Below the pieces are notes generated by a model. The model saw nothing but the letters and a program-made list of their open reading frames with translations. It was not told the origin of the DNA and ran no database searches. The position numbers and the translations under genes are program-made. From assembly GCF_016612865.1 (NCBI RefSeq), contig NZ_JAENZZ010000002.1, positions 372,001 through 436,000 on the forward strand: a DNA stretch of 64,000 bases, given 5' to 3'. Of the stretch, positions 52,628 to 63,087 are shown piece by piece. Source of the DNA: Blastococcus sp. TML/M2B. GTDB lineage: Bacteria; Actinomycetota; Actinomycetes; Mycobacteriales; Geodermatophilaceae. Each line of letters opens with the position of its first letter. Positions within the stretch are counted from its first letter, which is position 1.

Positions 52628-54203
52628 TCAGCCGACGGCGTCGGGGGACGGCGGGGCGCTGCCGCCCTGCGGCGACTCCCCCGCCATGATCGCGGCGATG
52701 GCCGCGCGGTCGGCCGCCGAGGGCAGCCCCCAGGACGGGTGGTAGCCGTACACCTCGTGCAGCGGGGACGACGCCGTCCGCCCGGTGAGCACCTCCACGG
52801 CGCCCGCGTCGATCAGCCCCGGGTGCTCCACCCCGCAGGCCTCGGCCACCTTGAGCAGGTCGCGGCGCAGGGTCTGGACGTAGTTGGCCGCCCGCACCGA
52901 CTTCAGCGCCGGGTCCAGGCCGTGCGCCAGCCAGGCGTTCTGGGTGGCGATGCCGGTCGGGCAGGTGTCGGTGTGGCATTTCTGCGCCTGGATGCAGCCG
53001 ATCGCCAGCATCGCCTCGCGGCGCCACGTTCACCATGTCGCAGCCGAGCGCGAACGCCACGACCCCGTTGTCCGGCAGCCCCAGCTTGCCGCCGCCGATG
53101 AACACAACGTCCTCGTGCAGACCCTTGCGGGCGAAGGTGGCGTAGACGCGGGCGAAGCCGACCTGGAACGGCAGCGACACCGAGTCGGTGAAGATCAGCG
53201 GCGCGGCGCCCGTGCCGCCCTCTCCCCCGTCGATCGTCACGAAGTCGACCCCGCGGCCACCGGCGGCCATCCGGTCGGTGAGCTCCTCCCAGAACGCCAT
53301 GTCGCCGACGGCGGACTTGATGCCGACCGGCAGGCCGGTCGCCTCGGCCAGCAGCTCCACCCAGTCCAGCAGGCTGTCGACGTCGGAGAACTCGGCGTGC
53401 CGCGAGGGGCTGATGCAGTCCCGGCCCTCGGGGATGCCGCGGGTGGCGGCGATCTCGGCGGAGACCTTCGCGGCCGGCAGCACTCCGCCGAGCCCCGGCT
53501 TGGCACCCTGGCTGAGCTTGATCTCCAGCGCGCGCACCGGCGCCCCGGCGACCAGGTCCTGCAGCCGCTGCAGGTCGAACCGGCCGTGCTCGTCGCGGCA
53601 GCCGAAGTAGGCCGTGCCCAGCTGGAAGACCAGCTCGCCGCCGTGCCGGTGGTGCGGGGACAACCCGCCCTCACCGGTGTTGTGCAGGCAGCCGGCCAGC
53701 GCGGCGCCCCGGTTGAGCGCCTCGACCGCGGCACCCGACAGCGAACCGAAGCTCATCGCCGAGATGTTGACGACCGACGCCGGGCGGAACGCGTGCCGGC
53801 GGCCCCGCGCGGCGCCGAGCACCTTGGCGGCGGGCAGGTTCACGCCGTGCCCGGCGTGCACGTCGGACGCCGGGACCGCCCGGCCGAAGGTCTTGTGCTT
53901 GATGACCGGGTACCCGGCGGTGTACTCGAGGTCGTTGTCGGTGCCGAAGCCGAAGTAGTTGTTCTCGCCCTTGGCCGAGGCGTAGACCCAGCGCCGCTGG
54001 TCACGCGTGAACGGGCGCTCCTCGTTGTTGCCGGCCACCAGGTACTGCCGGAGCTCGGGCCCGAGGGACTCGAGCAGGTAGCGGGCGTGCCCGACCACCG
54101 GGAAGTTGCGCAGCAGCGTGTGCTCGCGCTGCACCAGGTCGCGGGTGGCGACGGCGGCGACGGCGGCGAGCCCTGCGGCCGCCGCGCGGATTCCGCGGTT
54201 CAT
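52628..54203 (-). CDS. FMN-binding glutamate synthase family protein (one frameshift as assembled)
   Basis: From ATG 54203: a short hydrophobic N-terminus (IRAAAAGLAAVAAVATRDL), then the glutamate-synthase-like barrel: SFGSLSGAAVEALNRGAALAGCLHNTGEGGLSPHH, LEIKLSQGAKPGLGGVLPAAKVSAEIAATRGIPEGRDCISPSRHAEFSDVDSLLDWV, FVTIDGGEGGTGAAPLIF. One extra C near 53022 breaks the frame after DMVNVA. Removal gives REAMLAIGCIQAQKCHTDTCPTGIATQNAWL with the three-Cys Fe-S cluster motif C-x5-C-x4-C. Corrected length is about 525 residues. These stand-alone domains bind FMN and a 3Fe-4S cluster; the substrate is unknown, with glutamate synthase activity not implied. Confidence 0.88.
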
Positions 54204-54255
54204 GCACCCACCATCGCAGCGCGACGCCGCGGGCGACAGCCGAACCGGCGACCGG

Positions 54256-55575
54256 TCAGCGGTAGGCGGACCCGCCGCGCAGCCGCGCGCGGACCGCGAC
54301 GCCCAGCGGCGCGAGCACCACGCCGTCACGGGCAAGCCGCGCCCGCAGCTCGCGGCGGTGCCGCAGCACGCCGACCAGGCCGATCGCCCAGAAGACGTAC
54401 TGGACGGCGAACGCCGCCCGGAAGGCGCTCAGCTCGTAGTCGGTGGAACCGCCCGGGGTGAGGACGTCGAGGACGGCGCCGATGGCGAGGATGGTCAGCA
54501 GCGAGGCGACGAACCCGCCGACGTTGACCACCCCGCTGGCGCTGCCCATCCGCTCGGCGGGGTTCTCCGTGCGCGCGTAGTCGAAGCCGATCATCGACCC
54601 GGGGCCGTTCGTGCCCAGGACGACGACGAGCGCGACCAGCAGCGGCAGCGGCGCCCGCCCGGGCCAGAGCAGCACGACGGTCCAGGCGGTGGCGGTCGCG
54701 CCGAGGATGGAGAAGACCAGCACCGATCGGCGCAGCGGCCAGCGCCCGCACAACCGCCCCAGCAGCGGGCCGACGCCCATGCCGACGAGGACCAGCAGGG
54801 TGAGCAGCCCGGCCGCCGTGCCCGGCGAGAGGCCCTGGCCGACAACGAGGAACGGGTAGCCCCACAGCAGCGCGAAGACCGTGCCGGAGAACTGGGTGAC
54901 CAGGTGGGTGTAGAGCCCGATGCGGGTGCCGGGTTCCCGCCAGGTCTCCCCGAGGGTGGCGCGCAGGTGGGCCAGGCTCACCGCGGGACCCCGGACCGTG
55001 CCACCGGGGGCATCCCGCAACGCGACCAGCACCAGCACCGCGACCAGCAGGCCCATGGCGGCGGCGCCGAGGAAGGTCGTCTCCCACGAGGTGCCGTGCA
55101 GCATGGCGACCAGCGGGTAGGCGGCCAGCACCGATCCCAGCTGGCCGAGGATGCCGGTGAGCTGGGTGATCAGCGGCACGACGGTGCCGGGGAACCAGAA
55201 CGAGACCACGCGCAGCACGCTGATGAACGTCATCGCGTCCCCGGCGCCGACGAGGACGCGCGCCGCGACGGCGGTGGGCACGTCGTGCGCCAGGGCGAGC
55301 ACCAGCTGGCCGGCGGCCATCGTGACCGCGCCGGCCAGGATCAGCCTCCGGGAGCCGAGCCGGTCGAGGGCCACCCCCACCGGGATCTGCAGGCCGGCGT
55401 ACACCGCGAGCTGGAGGACGAGGAACAGCGAGACGGCCGAGGCGCCGGCGGAGAACCGCTCCTGCGCGTCCACGGCGGCGACGCCGAGCGACGAGCGGTG
55501 GAACACCGCGACGACGTAGGACAGCAGCGCCACGCCCCACACCGCGTAGGCGCGGGCGGGGGTCGGGGTGCTCAC
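54256..55575 (-). CDS. MFS transporter
   Basis: 439 residues from GTG 55575, or 446 from an upstream GTG at 55596. Twelve hydrophobic segments in two halves; LDRLGSRRLILAG is the loop 2-3 motif G-x-x-x-D-R-x-G-x-R-R, and GRLCGRWPLRRS is its counterpart in the second half. MTFISVLRVVSFWFPG and GSMIGFDYARTENPAERMGSASGVVNVGGFVASLL resemble actinobacterial MFS proteins of the nitrate/sugar-phosphate-like branch. The substrate cannot be predicted. It is 52 bp upstream (same strand) of the glutamate synthase-like gene, so cotranscription is possible. Confidence 0.87.
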   Translation of the reverse strand: MSTPTPARAYAVWGVALLSYVVAVFHRSSLGVAAVDAQERFSAGASAVSLFLVLQLAVYAGLQIPVGVALDRLGSRRLILAGAVTMAAGQLVLALAHDVPTAVAARVLVGAGDAMTFISVLRVVSFWFPGTVVPLITQLTGILGQLGSVLAAYPLVAMLHGTSWETTFLGAAAMGLLVAVLVLVALRDAPGGTVRGPAVSLAHLRATLGETWREPGTRIGLYTHLVTQFSGTVFALLWGYPFLVVGQGLSPGTAAGLLTLLVLVGMGVGPLLGRLCGRWPLRRSVLVFSILGATATAWTVVLLWPGRAPLPLLVALVVVLGTNGPGSMIGFDYARTENPAERMGSASGVVNVGGFVASLLTILAIGAVLDVLTPGGSTDYELSAFRAAFAVQYVFWAIGLVGVLRHRRELRARLARDGVVLAPLGVAVRARLRGGSAYR

Positions 55576-55675
55576 CCCTGTCCCGACACCTGGCACGGCG
55601 CCGATCTTCCGGCGCGCGCGGTGACCTCGCTCACCCGGTTTTCCCGAAACGCGTCACGGCCGGACCCCGACCGGG

Positions 55676-56917
55676 TCACGGCCGGGGCAGCGGCACCTCG
55701 GCGAACAGGACCCGGCCCCGCTGCGGCTCGTCGAACAGCAGCTCGATGTCGTCGGTGTTGCGGGAGACCGAGACCAGCAGCGCGCCGGACTGCGTGCGGA
55801 TGTCGGGGTGGGACAGCGGGGTGTACTGCAGGTTCCGGCTGCCGGCCGGGGCGTCGTGGCCCGCCGGTGAGGACAGCACGGGGACGGGGTCCGACCAGGG
55901 CCCGGTCGGCGAGTCCGACGTCCACATCGAGATCCAGTCGGCCAGGTCGCCCCCCTCCTTGGAGATGATCACCCAGCGCCCGTCGATCTGGTCCACCGAG
56001 AGGGTCTGCGAGGTCCCCTGGACGGCCCCGATCATCGGCGCCGCGCGGCCCGGCTCGTCCTGCCAGCCGGTGCCGTCCCAGAACTCCTGCGCGGCGGCGT
56101 TCGTCGGGTCGCTCAGGGGCACCCGCGAAACGTACAGCTCGCGGCCGGTGATGTAGGCCTCCGCGGTGTACCGGGTGCCGTACAGGTAGATCCACTCGCC
56201 GTCGGGCTCGGCGGCCGCGCCCCAGTTGACCTGGTCGTAGTCGGAGCTGTCGGTGGTGAGCTGCACGGTCCGGTCCAGCCGCGGCACGCCGTCGGCGCCG
56301 ACGAGCAGGACCGCGACCGAGGTGCCGCGGAAGAGGAAGTCCCACTGGCGGTCGCCGCGCTGGATGCGCGACTGGTAGACGAGGACGACGTCGGTGACGC
56401 CCTCGCCGTCGGCCGGCGTGGGGTCCAGCCGGACCACCGACATGGGCCACAGCGTCAGCTCGTCCGGGCCGCGCTGGAAGAAGGGGCCGTCCTCGTCGGT
56501 GAGCAGCTGCGAGAAGCAGTTGCCCGAGGAGATGAGCACCGAGTTGTCCACCAGCTGCGGGACGAAGTCCCTCTCGCGGCCGGTGTCACCCCAGGCCCAG
56601 AAGATCCGGCCGTCGGCGAGCGCGACGGTGGCCCCGAGGTCGGCGGACTGCCACTGGGGGAAGTCGATCCGGGACAGCGCCCGGTTGAGCGTGGTCGCCG
56701 AGACGACCTCCGCGGGGTCCGGCGCGGGGCAGGCGGGCTCCAGCCGCGTCGTGGCGGCGGCCTCGCCCGCGTCCAGCGAGGTCGGCAGGGCTTCCTGCCG
56801 GTCCACCTCGGTGACCTCCGGCGCCGGTGCCTCGAGCCGGATGCACCCGGTCAGGACCAGGCACAGGACCGGCAGCAGGACGGCAGAGCGACGGAGCACG
56901 CCGCCATGCTCCCTCAT
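55676..56917 (-). CDS. DUF4185 domain lipoprotein
   Basis: 413 residues. ATG 56917 leads to RRSAVLLPVLCLVLTGCIRLEAP, a signal peptide with an L-T-G-C lipobox, so the protein is anchored outside. The DUF4185 domain then covers the rest: SADLGATVALADGRIFWAWGDTGRE, SSGNCFSQLLTDEDGPFF, VYQSRIQRGDRQWDFLFRGTSVAVL, WIYLYGTRYTAEAYITGRELYVSRVPLSD, YTPLSHPDIRTQSGALLVSVSRNTDD. It has a five-bladed beta-propeller-like repeat layout similar to glycosidase-related proteins. DUF4185 members occur with arabinan/galactan-degrading enzymes in actinobacteria, which agrees with the AftD-like neighbour 10 nt upstream. Confidence 0.85.
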   Translation of the reverse strand: MREHGGVLRRSAVLLPVLCLVLTGCIRLEAPAPEVTEVDRQEALPTSLDAGEAAATTRLEPACPAPDPAEVVSATTLNRALSRIDFPQWQSADLGATVALADGRIFWAWGDTGRERDFVPQLVDNSVLISSGNCFSQLLTDEDGPFFQRGPDELTLWPMSVVRLDPTPADGEGVTDVVLVYQSRIQRGDRQWDFLFRGTSVAVLLVGADGVPRLDRTVQLTTDSSDYDQVNWGAAAEPDGEWIYLYGTRYTAEAYITGRELYVSRVPLSDPTNAAAQEFWDGTGWQDEPGRAAPMIGAVQGTSQTLSVDQIDGRWVIISKEGGDLADWISMWTSDSPTGPWSDPVPVLSSPAGHDAPAGSRNLQYTPLSHPDIRTQSGALLVSVSRNTDDIELLFDEPQRGRVLFAEVPLPRP

Positions 56918-56927
56918 CGCCGCCACC

Positions 56928-59900
56928 TCATGCCTGCACCGGCGCGGACGGCGCGGCCGCGGTCTCCTGCGCGGACCGTCGGCGCAGGGGCAGCACCGGG
57001 AGCACCCCGGCGACGACGGCGGCCAGCGCCACGACGGCGAGCGCCTGGCCCGCGGCACCGGCGGTCTCGCCGTCGGCCACGAGCAGCGCCCCGGCGGCGA
57101 GCACCGATCCGCCGGCGACCGTCCCGAGCAGCGCCGGCGCGTACCGGCCGGTCAGCTGCCGCAGCACCCAGAATCCGGCCAGCGACCCGAGGCCCACCAG
57201 CCCGCCGACCAGCGCGGAACCGAACACCGCCGCGCCGACGACGACGGCCGCGGCCAGCACCGCCGGGACGCGGGCGCCCAGCCGGGGCAGCCGGAGCCGG
57301 CGGGTGCGGTCGGGCCGGACCCGGGCAGGCAGGAAGGCGAGCAGGAAGAGCAGCAGCACCGCGCCGGCGCCGATCGCCAGCGCCGTCCGGTACGCGGGGC
57401 CGGGGGTGAAGGAGAGCTCGACCGTGGCGGCGGCACCGGCCGGGACGACGTAGCCCTGCTGCCAGCCGTCGACGGTGACGGCGGGGAGCGGCTCGCCGTC
57501 CAGGCGCGCCTCCCACCCCGGTGGTTGGTGTTCTCCGGGATGACCAGCAGGGTCTCCTCGTCCCGGGCGGCCAGCTGCACCGTGCGGTGCTCGGCCTCCC
57601 AGCGCGTGGTCTCGACCGCGCCGCGCTGCCCCGGCGCGGTGGCCGCGCCCGCGCCGGTGCGGCTGAGCGCGACCGACTCGATCGCGAACGCCTCGTTGCT
57701 GCGCGCCAGCACCCGGTGCTCGCCGCCGGGGATCTTCAGCGTCGGCGCCGTGGCCGGCTCGCAGAACTCCAGCGCCAGCGGCTGCAGGGTCTGCAGCGCA
57801 CCCACCGTCGAGCGCACCGAGGTCAGGTAGAGCGTGCCGTCGAGCCGGACCTCGGGGCCGGTGCCGCACTCGGTCACCACGGGGGTCTCCGGCGGCGTGA
57901 CCGGGTTGGGCTGCCCGACCTCGATCTCGGCGATGCCCACGCCCAGCTGCTGGTTCCAGCGGGTTGCCGGGTCCAGCGACTGCAGGTCGTCGGGCACCTC
58001 GAAGGTGACCGACAGCCGGTCGGTGGTGATCGGGGTGAAGCGGACCGTGCCGTCCTCGGTCAGCCGCAGGGTGCGGGGCAGGCCGCCGGCCTCGATGGTG
58101 ACCGCCTCGGGCGCGGCGCCGGCCTGCCGCTCGGTGGGCACCACCCGCAGCGAGTCGATGGTCCGCGGCTCGGGGAAGGTGAGCACCAGGGTCGGGCGGA
58201 CGTCGTCGCCGGCCGCCAGCCAGGCGGTGGTCGGGTCGCCGTCGACCGCGGCCGCGGCGCTGGCGCGCGGATCGGTGACCGGCTCGCTGGTCGCCTCGAC
58301 CGTCACGGTGCCCCGCACCGAGGTGAGCAGCTCGTCCAGCGCGCGGCCCGGCCGGGCGGTCGCGGTGCCGAAGACCTGGTACTCGGTCCAGTCGGTGACG
58401 AAGAAGGTGCGGTCCAGCCAGACCGCCTCCTCCGAGCCGGTGACCAGCGGCGCGGCGCACAGCGGCGCCCCGTCGCCGCCGGTCACGCAGCCGGGCCGTC
58501 CCCGGTCGGCCTCGAAGGCGTAGACGCTGGCGGGACCGGCCACCGGCGGGGTGACCGTCGAGCGGTGCACGGTCATCCCGAGGATCCGCACCTCGGCGAG
58601 CGCGAAGGCGGGGGCGTCCTCCGCGTTGCCGGGGGTGGTCGAGCTGATGGTGAGCTGCGAGGTGTACCCCTCGGGCAGGGGCAGGACCTGCTCCTCGCCG
58701 GTGTCGGCGACCGGCACGACGACCGAGCCGGTGTCCGTGGTGAGCCGCAGCTCCGACGGGCGCGGGACGCCGGGCTCGCCACCGAGGGAGACCACGACGG
58801 TCGAGGCCAGGAAGGCGCGGTCGGCGGTCACCTTCCACCAGGCCGGCTGCGGGTCCTCGCTCCACGGCGCGGGCCGCCAGGCGGTCATCGGGTCGGCGTC
58901 CACCGCCGACCAGGGCTGGGTGTCCATCCGGGTGCCGTTGAAGCCGTCCGGGTCCGACGCCGAGCTCGACGCGGTCGGGGTGCCCCCGACGTAGCGGACG
59001 ACGCTCTCGGCCGCGGCCAGGTGCGCGGCAGGACGTAGTCGCGCACGGGGGCGTCCAGCCGCAGCGGGTCGTCGGCGGCCAGCGCCCCGGACTCGGCGTC
59101 GGCCATCCGGCCGAAGGTCCGCTCCCGGCGGACCAGCGCATCGGTGACCATCACGGTCTCCAGCGGCGCGCCGGGGCTGCCGGCCATCATCGTGGGCCGG
59201 TCGGTGACGACGCCGTGGTCCTCCAGCGGCAGCACGCCCTCGGGCCCGCCGTGCACGGTGACCACCGAGGACAGCGGCGCGGTCCACGCCCGCGGCGCGG
59301 GGTCGTCGACGGTCCAGATCTCGATCGCGGCGTCGGGCTCGTCCAGCCCGGCGTCGAAGACGGTGGCGTCCTCCGGCACCTCGACGACGGTGGTCGGCCC
59401 GAAGGTGGTCAGCGGGGTGATACCCGGCGACTCGCGGAGCGCCTCGCGGACGAGCACCGAGCGGGTGGCGCCGGTGGCCCCGTTGTCGAGGTCGTTGCGC
59501 AGCACGAGGTGCGAGATGCCGGCGCGGGCCAGGTAGCGCGCCAGGCCGGCCGAGCCCTGCCCCCGCTCCAGCCGCTCCTCGATCGCGTCGAGCATGCGGA
59601 TGTGGCCCTCGGGCGTCAGCGGGATGGCGTTGCGCACGTCCCACGGCGAGTCGGCCAGCGGCTGCAACGGCTCGTCGGTGGGCGTGCCCCACTCGTAGAC
59701 CGGGAAGTTCGCACCGGGCAGCAGCAGCGCGCGGCCCTCGACGCTGTCCGAGGCCAGGAAGTCGGCCGTCTCCTGCCAGTAGTCGGGGACGTCCTCGAAC
59801 CCGCGCGGCGGGGCGAGCCGCCCGGCCAGGGCCGGGGTCACGCTCGCCACGAGCGCGGCCGCGAGGAGGACGAGCACGACGCGCGACGCCGCGCGCACCA

Positions 59901-61188
59901 GCGGCCGGGGACGGCGCTCCGGGGCGGCGTGCGCGCCGCGCCGCTCCCGCAGCGCCTCGAGCAGGACGCCGCCGAGGTGGGCCAGGGCCAGCACCAGCGG
60001 CAGCCGGAGCACGGGGTCGAACTTGTGCACGTTGCGCAGCGGGGCGAGCGGCCCGTCGAGGGCGTCGTGCAGCGGACCGGCCCACATGCCCTCGACCGAG
60101 GCGAGGTGGCCCAGGGACACCAGGCCGACGCCGGCCAGCACGCCCAGCACCAGCCAGGTGCGCTCGGGCAGGTCGCGCCGGCACAGCCCGACCAGGCCGG
60201 CCGCGGCCAGGACGACGGTGCCGACCACCGGGACGACGTCGTGCACGAGGGACCAGCCGGCCGGCCACGCGGGCCCCGACGGCGAGGCCATGGTGGCGAC
60301 CCAGTGCGACGCCCCGCGCAGCACGCTGAGCACGTCGGTGGGGCCGGTCGTCGCCTCGGCGTTCTCGATGTAGAAGAGGAACGGCGGGCTGTACTGCCCG
60401 AGCAGGACCAGCGGGCCCGCCCACCAGGCGGCGGCCAGCCCGACGGCCAGCCCCCACCAGAGCACCAGCCTTCGCCGGAACGGCCCCCCGGGGCGGGTGA
60501 CGAGCCACAGCGCGGCCAGCGGGAGGACGGCGGCGGTGGCGACGGCGTTGACGCCGCCGACGCAGAAGACGGCCACCCCGGACAGCGCCGCGGCCCTGCG
60601 CGCCGAGCCGTGCCGCTCGGCGCCGACCAGCGGGACGAGCACCCACGGCGCCAGCGCCATGGGGATCAGCTCGGCCGAGGTGGTGCCGATGGCGGTGAGC
60701 ATGCGCGGTGCGAGCGCGTAGGCGATGCCGGCGACCAGCACGGTGGACGGCGTGCCGATCCGCAGCCGGCGGGCGAGCACCACGACGCCGAGGAACGCCA
60801 CGCTCATCAGCAGCGCGAACCAGAGCCGCTGGGTCACCCACACCGGCAGCCCGGCGAGCTGGCCGAGGGCGAAGAACGGCCCCATCGGGAAGAAGTAGCC
60901 GTACGCCTGGTTCTGCAGCTGCCCGGCGGCGCCCTCGGGCTCCCACAGGGTGAGGGCCCGGCCGAGGAACGCCAGCGGATCGACCGCGAGGTCCAGCTTC
61001 GTGTCGCCGATGATCTTCCCCGGCGACTGGAGCAACGCGAGGACGAGGAATCCCGCGCACACCACCGCGAGGTGGGCGCGCACGAGCAGCTCCAGCGCGC
61101 GCTCCCCGAGCGGCCGGCGCGGCGCCCTTGCACCGTCCTCGTGGGCCGGGGCGAGGTCCGCCGAGCGGCCGGTGACCACCGTTGCCAT
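56928..61188 (-). CDS. aftD: AftD-like alpha-(1->3)-arabinofuranosyltransferase (DUF3367; two frameshifts as assembled)
   Basis: About 1420 residues when corrected, the AftD size. The N-terminal half is a GT-C membrane domain of at least 11 TM helices: LAVVCAGFLVLALLQSPGKIIGDTKLDLAVDPLAFLGRAL with the catalytic-loop Asp residues, then NQAYGYFFPMGPFFALGQL and LRNVHKFDPVLRLPLVLALAHLGG. The C-terminal half carries two discoidin/CBM-like repeats (SAVDADPMTAWRPAP; AAAVDGDPTTAWLAAG) and final TM helices. Frameshifts near 59028 and 57525 break an otherwise continuous protein. It transfers arabinofuranose from the decaprenyl donor to envelope arabinan. Whether this organism makes mycobacterial-type arabinogalactan is unknown, so the glycan acceptor is inference. 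Confidence 0.87.
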
Positions 61189-61200
61189 GCGCCCGCCCGC

Positions 61201-62173
61201 TCAGGCGGCGGGGACGGGCGCGCGCACGGGCTCGTCCTCCGCGGTCTCGGTGCGGGCCGGGCGGGCTCTGGCGAGCAGCAGCGCGCCGGCGAGGAGCAGG
61301 GCAGCGCCGACGCCGCCGGCGGCCCACGGGACGACCGAGCGCAGGACCTCGCGCTCGCCGCGGATCTGCTCGACCCGGTCCAGCGCCTCGTCGACCGTCT
61401 CGTCGGTGCTGGTGAAGGAGCCCGACAGCAGGAAGGCGCCGGGCAGCCCCTCCGGGCCGCGCAGCCAGGTGTTCGGCGACTCGGTGCTGGACACGATGAC
61501 GCCGGTGACCGGCTCGACGAGCAGCGGTGCGGGTGCCGCTGTGGACGACGTCGGCCTGGACGTCCGCGGTCGAGGTGCCGCCGGCGAGCGTGCCGGGCAC
61601 GGTTACCGAGGCGACCACCTGCGCGGGCACCTCCTGCTCGAAGCGGTACACCTGCAGGCCGCGGATGCGCTCGTCGCCCGCGAAGCGGGCGGGGTACGCC
61701 TGCTGGGTCCGGGCGTCCCAGACATCGTAGTCGCGGCGGGCGGTGTCGATCGGGAAACGAACCGTCAGGCCGCGGACGTCCGCGCGCCGGCCGTCCACCG
61801 ACTCGCTCACGCAGTCCACGGCCTCGGCGGTGCGCCGGTCCAGGCAGGCCACCGTGGTCATCGTGCTGATCAGCGTGCCGTCGGCGTCGTCGGCGGTGGC
61901 CGCGAGCTCCCACACCGCGACGTCGTCGCCGGCGTCGCCGGTGTCGGGGTTGCCGCGGACCCGCAGCCACGCGGACGTGTCCCCGCTGGTCCGCTGCGAG
62001 AGGTCGACCGGGTCGACGAAGCTGACCTCGCCCCCCTCGGCCCCGGTGCGGAACGCCGCGTCCAGCTCGAGGTCGACCGGCAGCAGCGGCGCCGCGGTCC
62101 GCGCGAGGACGGCGACGACCACCGCGATCGCGCCGAGCACGATGAGGGTCACCCCGACGATCCGCGCCCGCAT
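61201..62173 (-). CDS. DUF3068 membrane protein (one frameshift as assembled)
   Basis: About 323 residues when corrected. ATG 62173 follows GGAGGAG. The N-terminal TM segment is VGVTLIVLGAIAVVVAVLARTAAPLLPVDL, followed by a large extracytoplasmic domain (VSESVDGRRADVRGLTVRFPIDTARRDYDVWDARTQQAYPARFAGDERIRGLQVYRFEQEVPA). One extra G near 61531 breaks the frame; removal gives RTLLVEPVTGVIVSSTESPNTWLRG. It ends with TM helix AAGGVGAALLLAGALLLARARPA. DUF3068 proteins (PorA-like, function unknown) are frequent in corynebacterial-type actinomycetes. It lies 12 nt upstream of the aftD-like gene, suggesting a common role. Confidence 0.85.
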
Positions 62174-62284
62174 GCAGCTCCTCCCGCCGCAGAAGGGTCG
62201 CGGCACAGCACCCCCGAGGGTACGGGAGCGGGCCGTCCCGGCCGGAGCGACGCACCGGCCGGGACGACCCGGGGAACCCGCTGG

Positions 62285-63013
62285 TCAGGCCCTGCGGCGC
62301 AGCACGACGACGTAGTTCCAGCTGGCGAACTCGCGCAGCACGGGCACCTTGGCCACCCACGCCGCCCACCAGGGGTGGTACCGCGGCAGCACGGCGAGCA
62401 GGTCGGCGTCCGGGCAGTTCTTCGCCCACTTCGCCGCACCGCCGGCCTTCGCGACGAACAGCGACTCGCCGAACTTGTTCTTGGGCTCGACGCCGTTGCG
62501 GCGCGCGTAGCGGCGCCGCGCCCGGTGCCCGCCCAGGTAGTGCCACGGCGCCGTCTCGTGCCCGCCCCAGGGCGAGAACCACGGGGTGAAGGAGAGGTAG
62601 ACGATGCCGCCGGGTTTGGTCACACGCACCATCTCGTCGGCCATCACCCAGGGGCGCCGGACGTGCTCGAGCACGTTGGACGAGTAGCAGACGTCGAGGG
62701 CGCCGCTGCGGATCGGCAGCTCCTCGCCGCTGCCCCGCAGCGTCCCGGGCTCGGGCTCCCCGCGGGCGGTCATCTCGCCGGCGTCCGGCTCGAGGCCGAT
62801 GTAGGTGGCGCCGGCGGCGCGGAAGGCGTCGGCGAAGTAGCCCGCCCCTCCCCCGACGTCGAGGACGGTGGCGCCCGAGAGGTCCGCCCACCGGCTGAGT
62901 TGCGCCACCGAGTCGGCGGCGAGGACGCTGTAGAAACCGTCGGGGTCGTCCTGCTCGTGCAGGAAGGCCCGGAACAGCGTGACCGACCGGGAGAGGGTGG
63001 CCGACCGGCTCAT
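62285..63013 (-). CDS. Class I SAM-dependent methyltransferase, glycan/sugar type
   Basis: 242 residues from ATG 63013 (an in-frame ATG at 63028 is possible). Motif I is TVLDVGGGAGYFADAFRAAGATYIGLEPD, followed by EELPIRSGALDVCYSSNVLEHVRRPWVMADEMVRVTKPGGIVYLSFTPWFSPWGGHETAPWHYLGG. The H-x-W-Y-x-x-G-G/A-x-x-A-x-x-R-Y stretch is typical of methyltransferases near AftD/arabinan loci. Probably a cytoplasmic enzyme that methylates a sugar or lipid-linked intermediate, with no direct support for substrate. It diverges from the glycosyltransferase gene. Confidence 0.87.
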   Translation of the reverse strand: MSRSATLSRSVTLFRAFLHEQDDPDGFYSVLAADSVAQLSRWADLSGATVLDVGGGAGYFADAFRAAGATYIGLEPDAGEMTARGEPEPGTLRGSGEELPIRSGALDVCYSSNVLEHVRRPWVMADEMVRVTKPGGIVYLSFTPWFSPWGGHETAPWHYLGGHRARRRYARRNGVEPKNKFGESLFVAKAGGAAKWAKNCPDADLLAVLPRYHPWWAAWVAKVPVLREFASWNYVVVLRRRA

Positions 63014-63087
63014 TCTTTCGCACTCCATCGTGTCGTGGGACTCACAGCGGGTCGAAGTGGCCGCGTGGGTGCATTAGTGTGCCGCGG

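Noticed and set aside
52628-54203. Naming the gene as glutamate synthase gltB.
   Set aside because: Only the FMN/Fe-S synthase barrel is present; the amidotransferase and beta-helix domains are missing and no gltD is nearby.
2376-62173. Programmed ribosomal frameshifting as an explanation for the many frame breaks.
   Set aside because: No common slippery heptamer or downstream structure; breaks occur in unrelated genes, including one correcting at the very C-terminus, and mostly need removal of one surplus base.
57152-62206. A single giant open frame of about 1680 codons spanning DUF3068 and AftD regions.
   Set aside because: It alternates between real coding and low-complexity shadow sequence; the real protein fragments in it belong to two separate genes broken by frameshifts.
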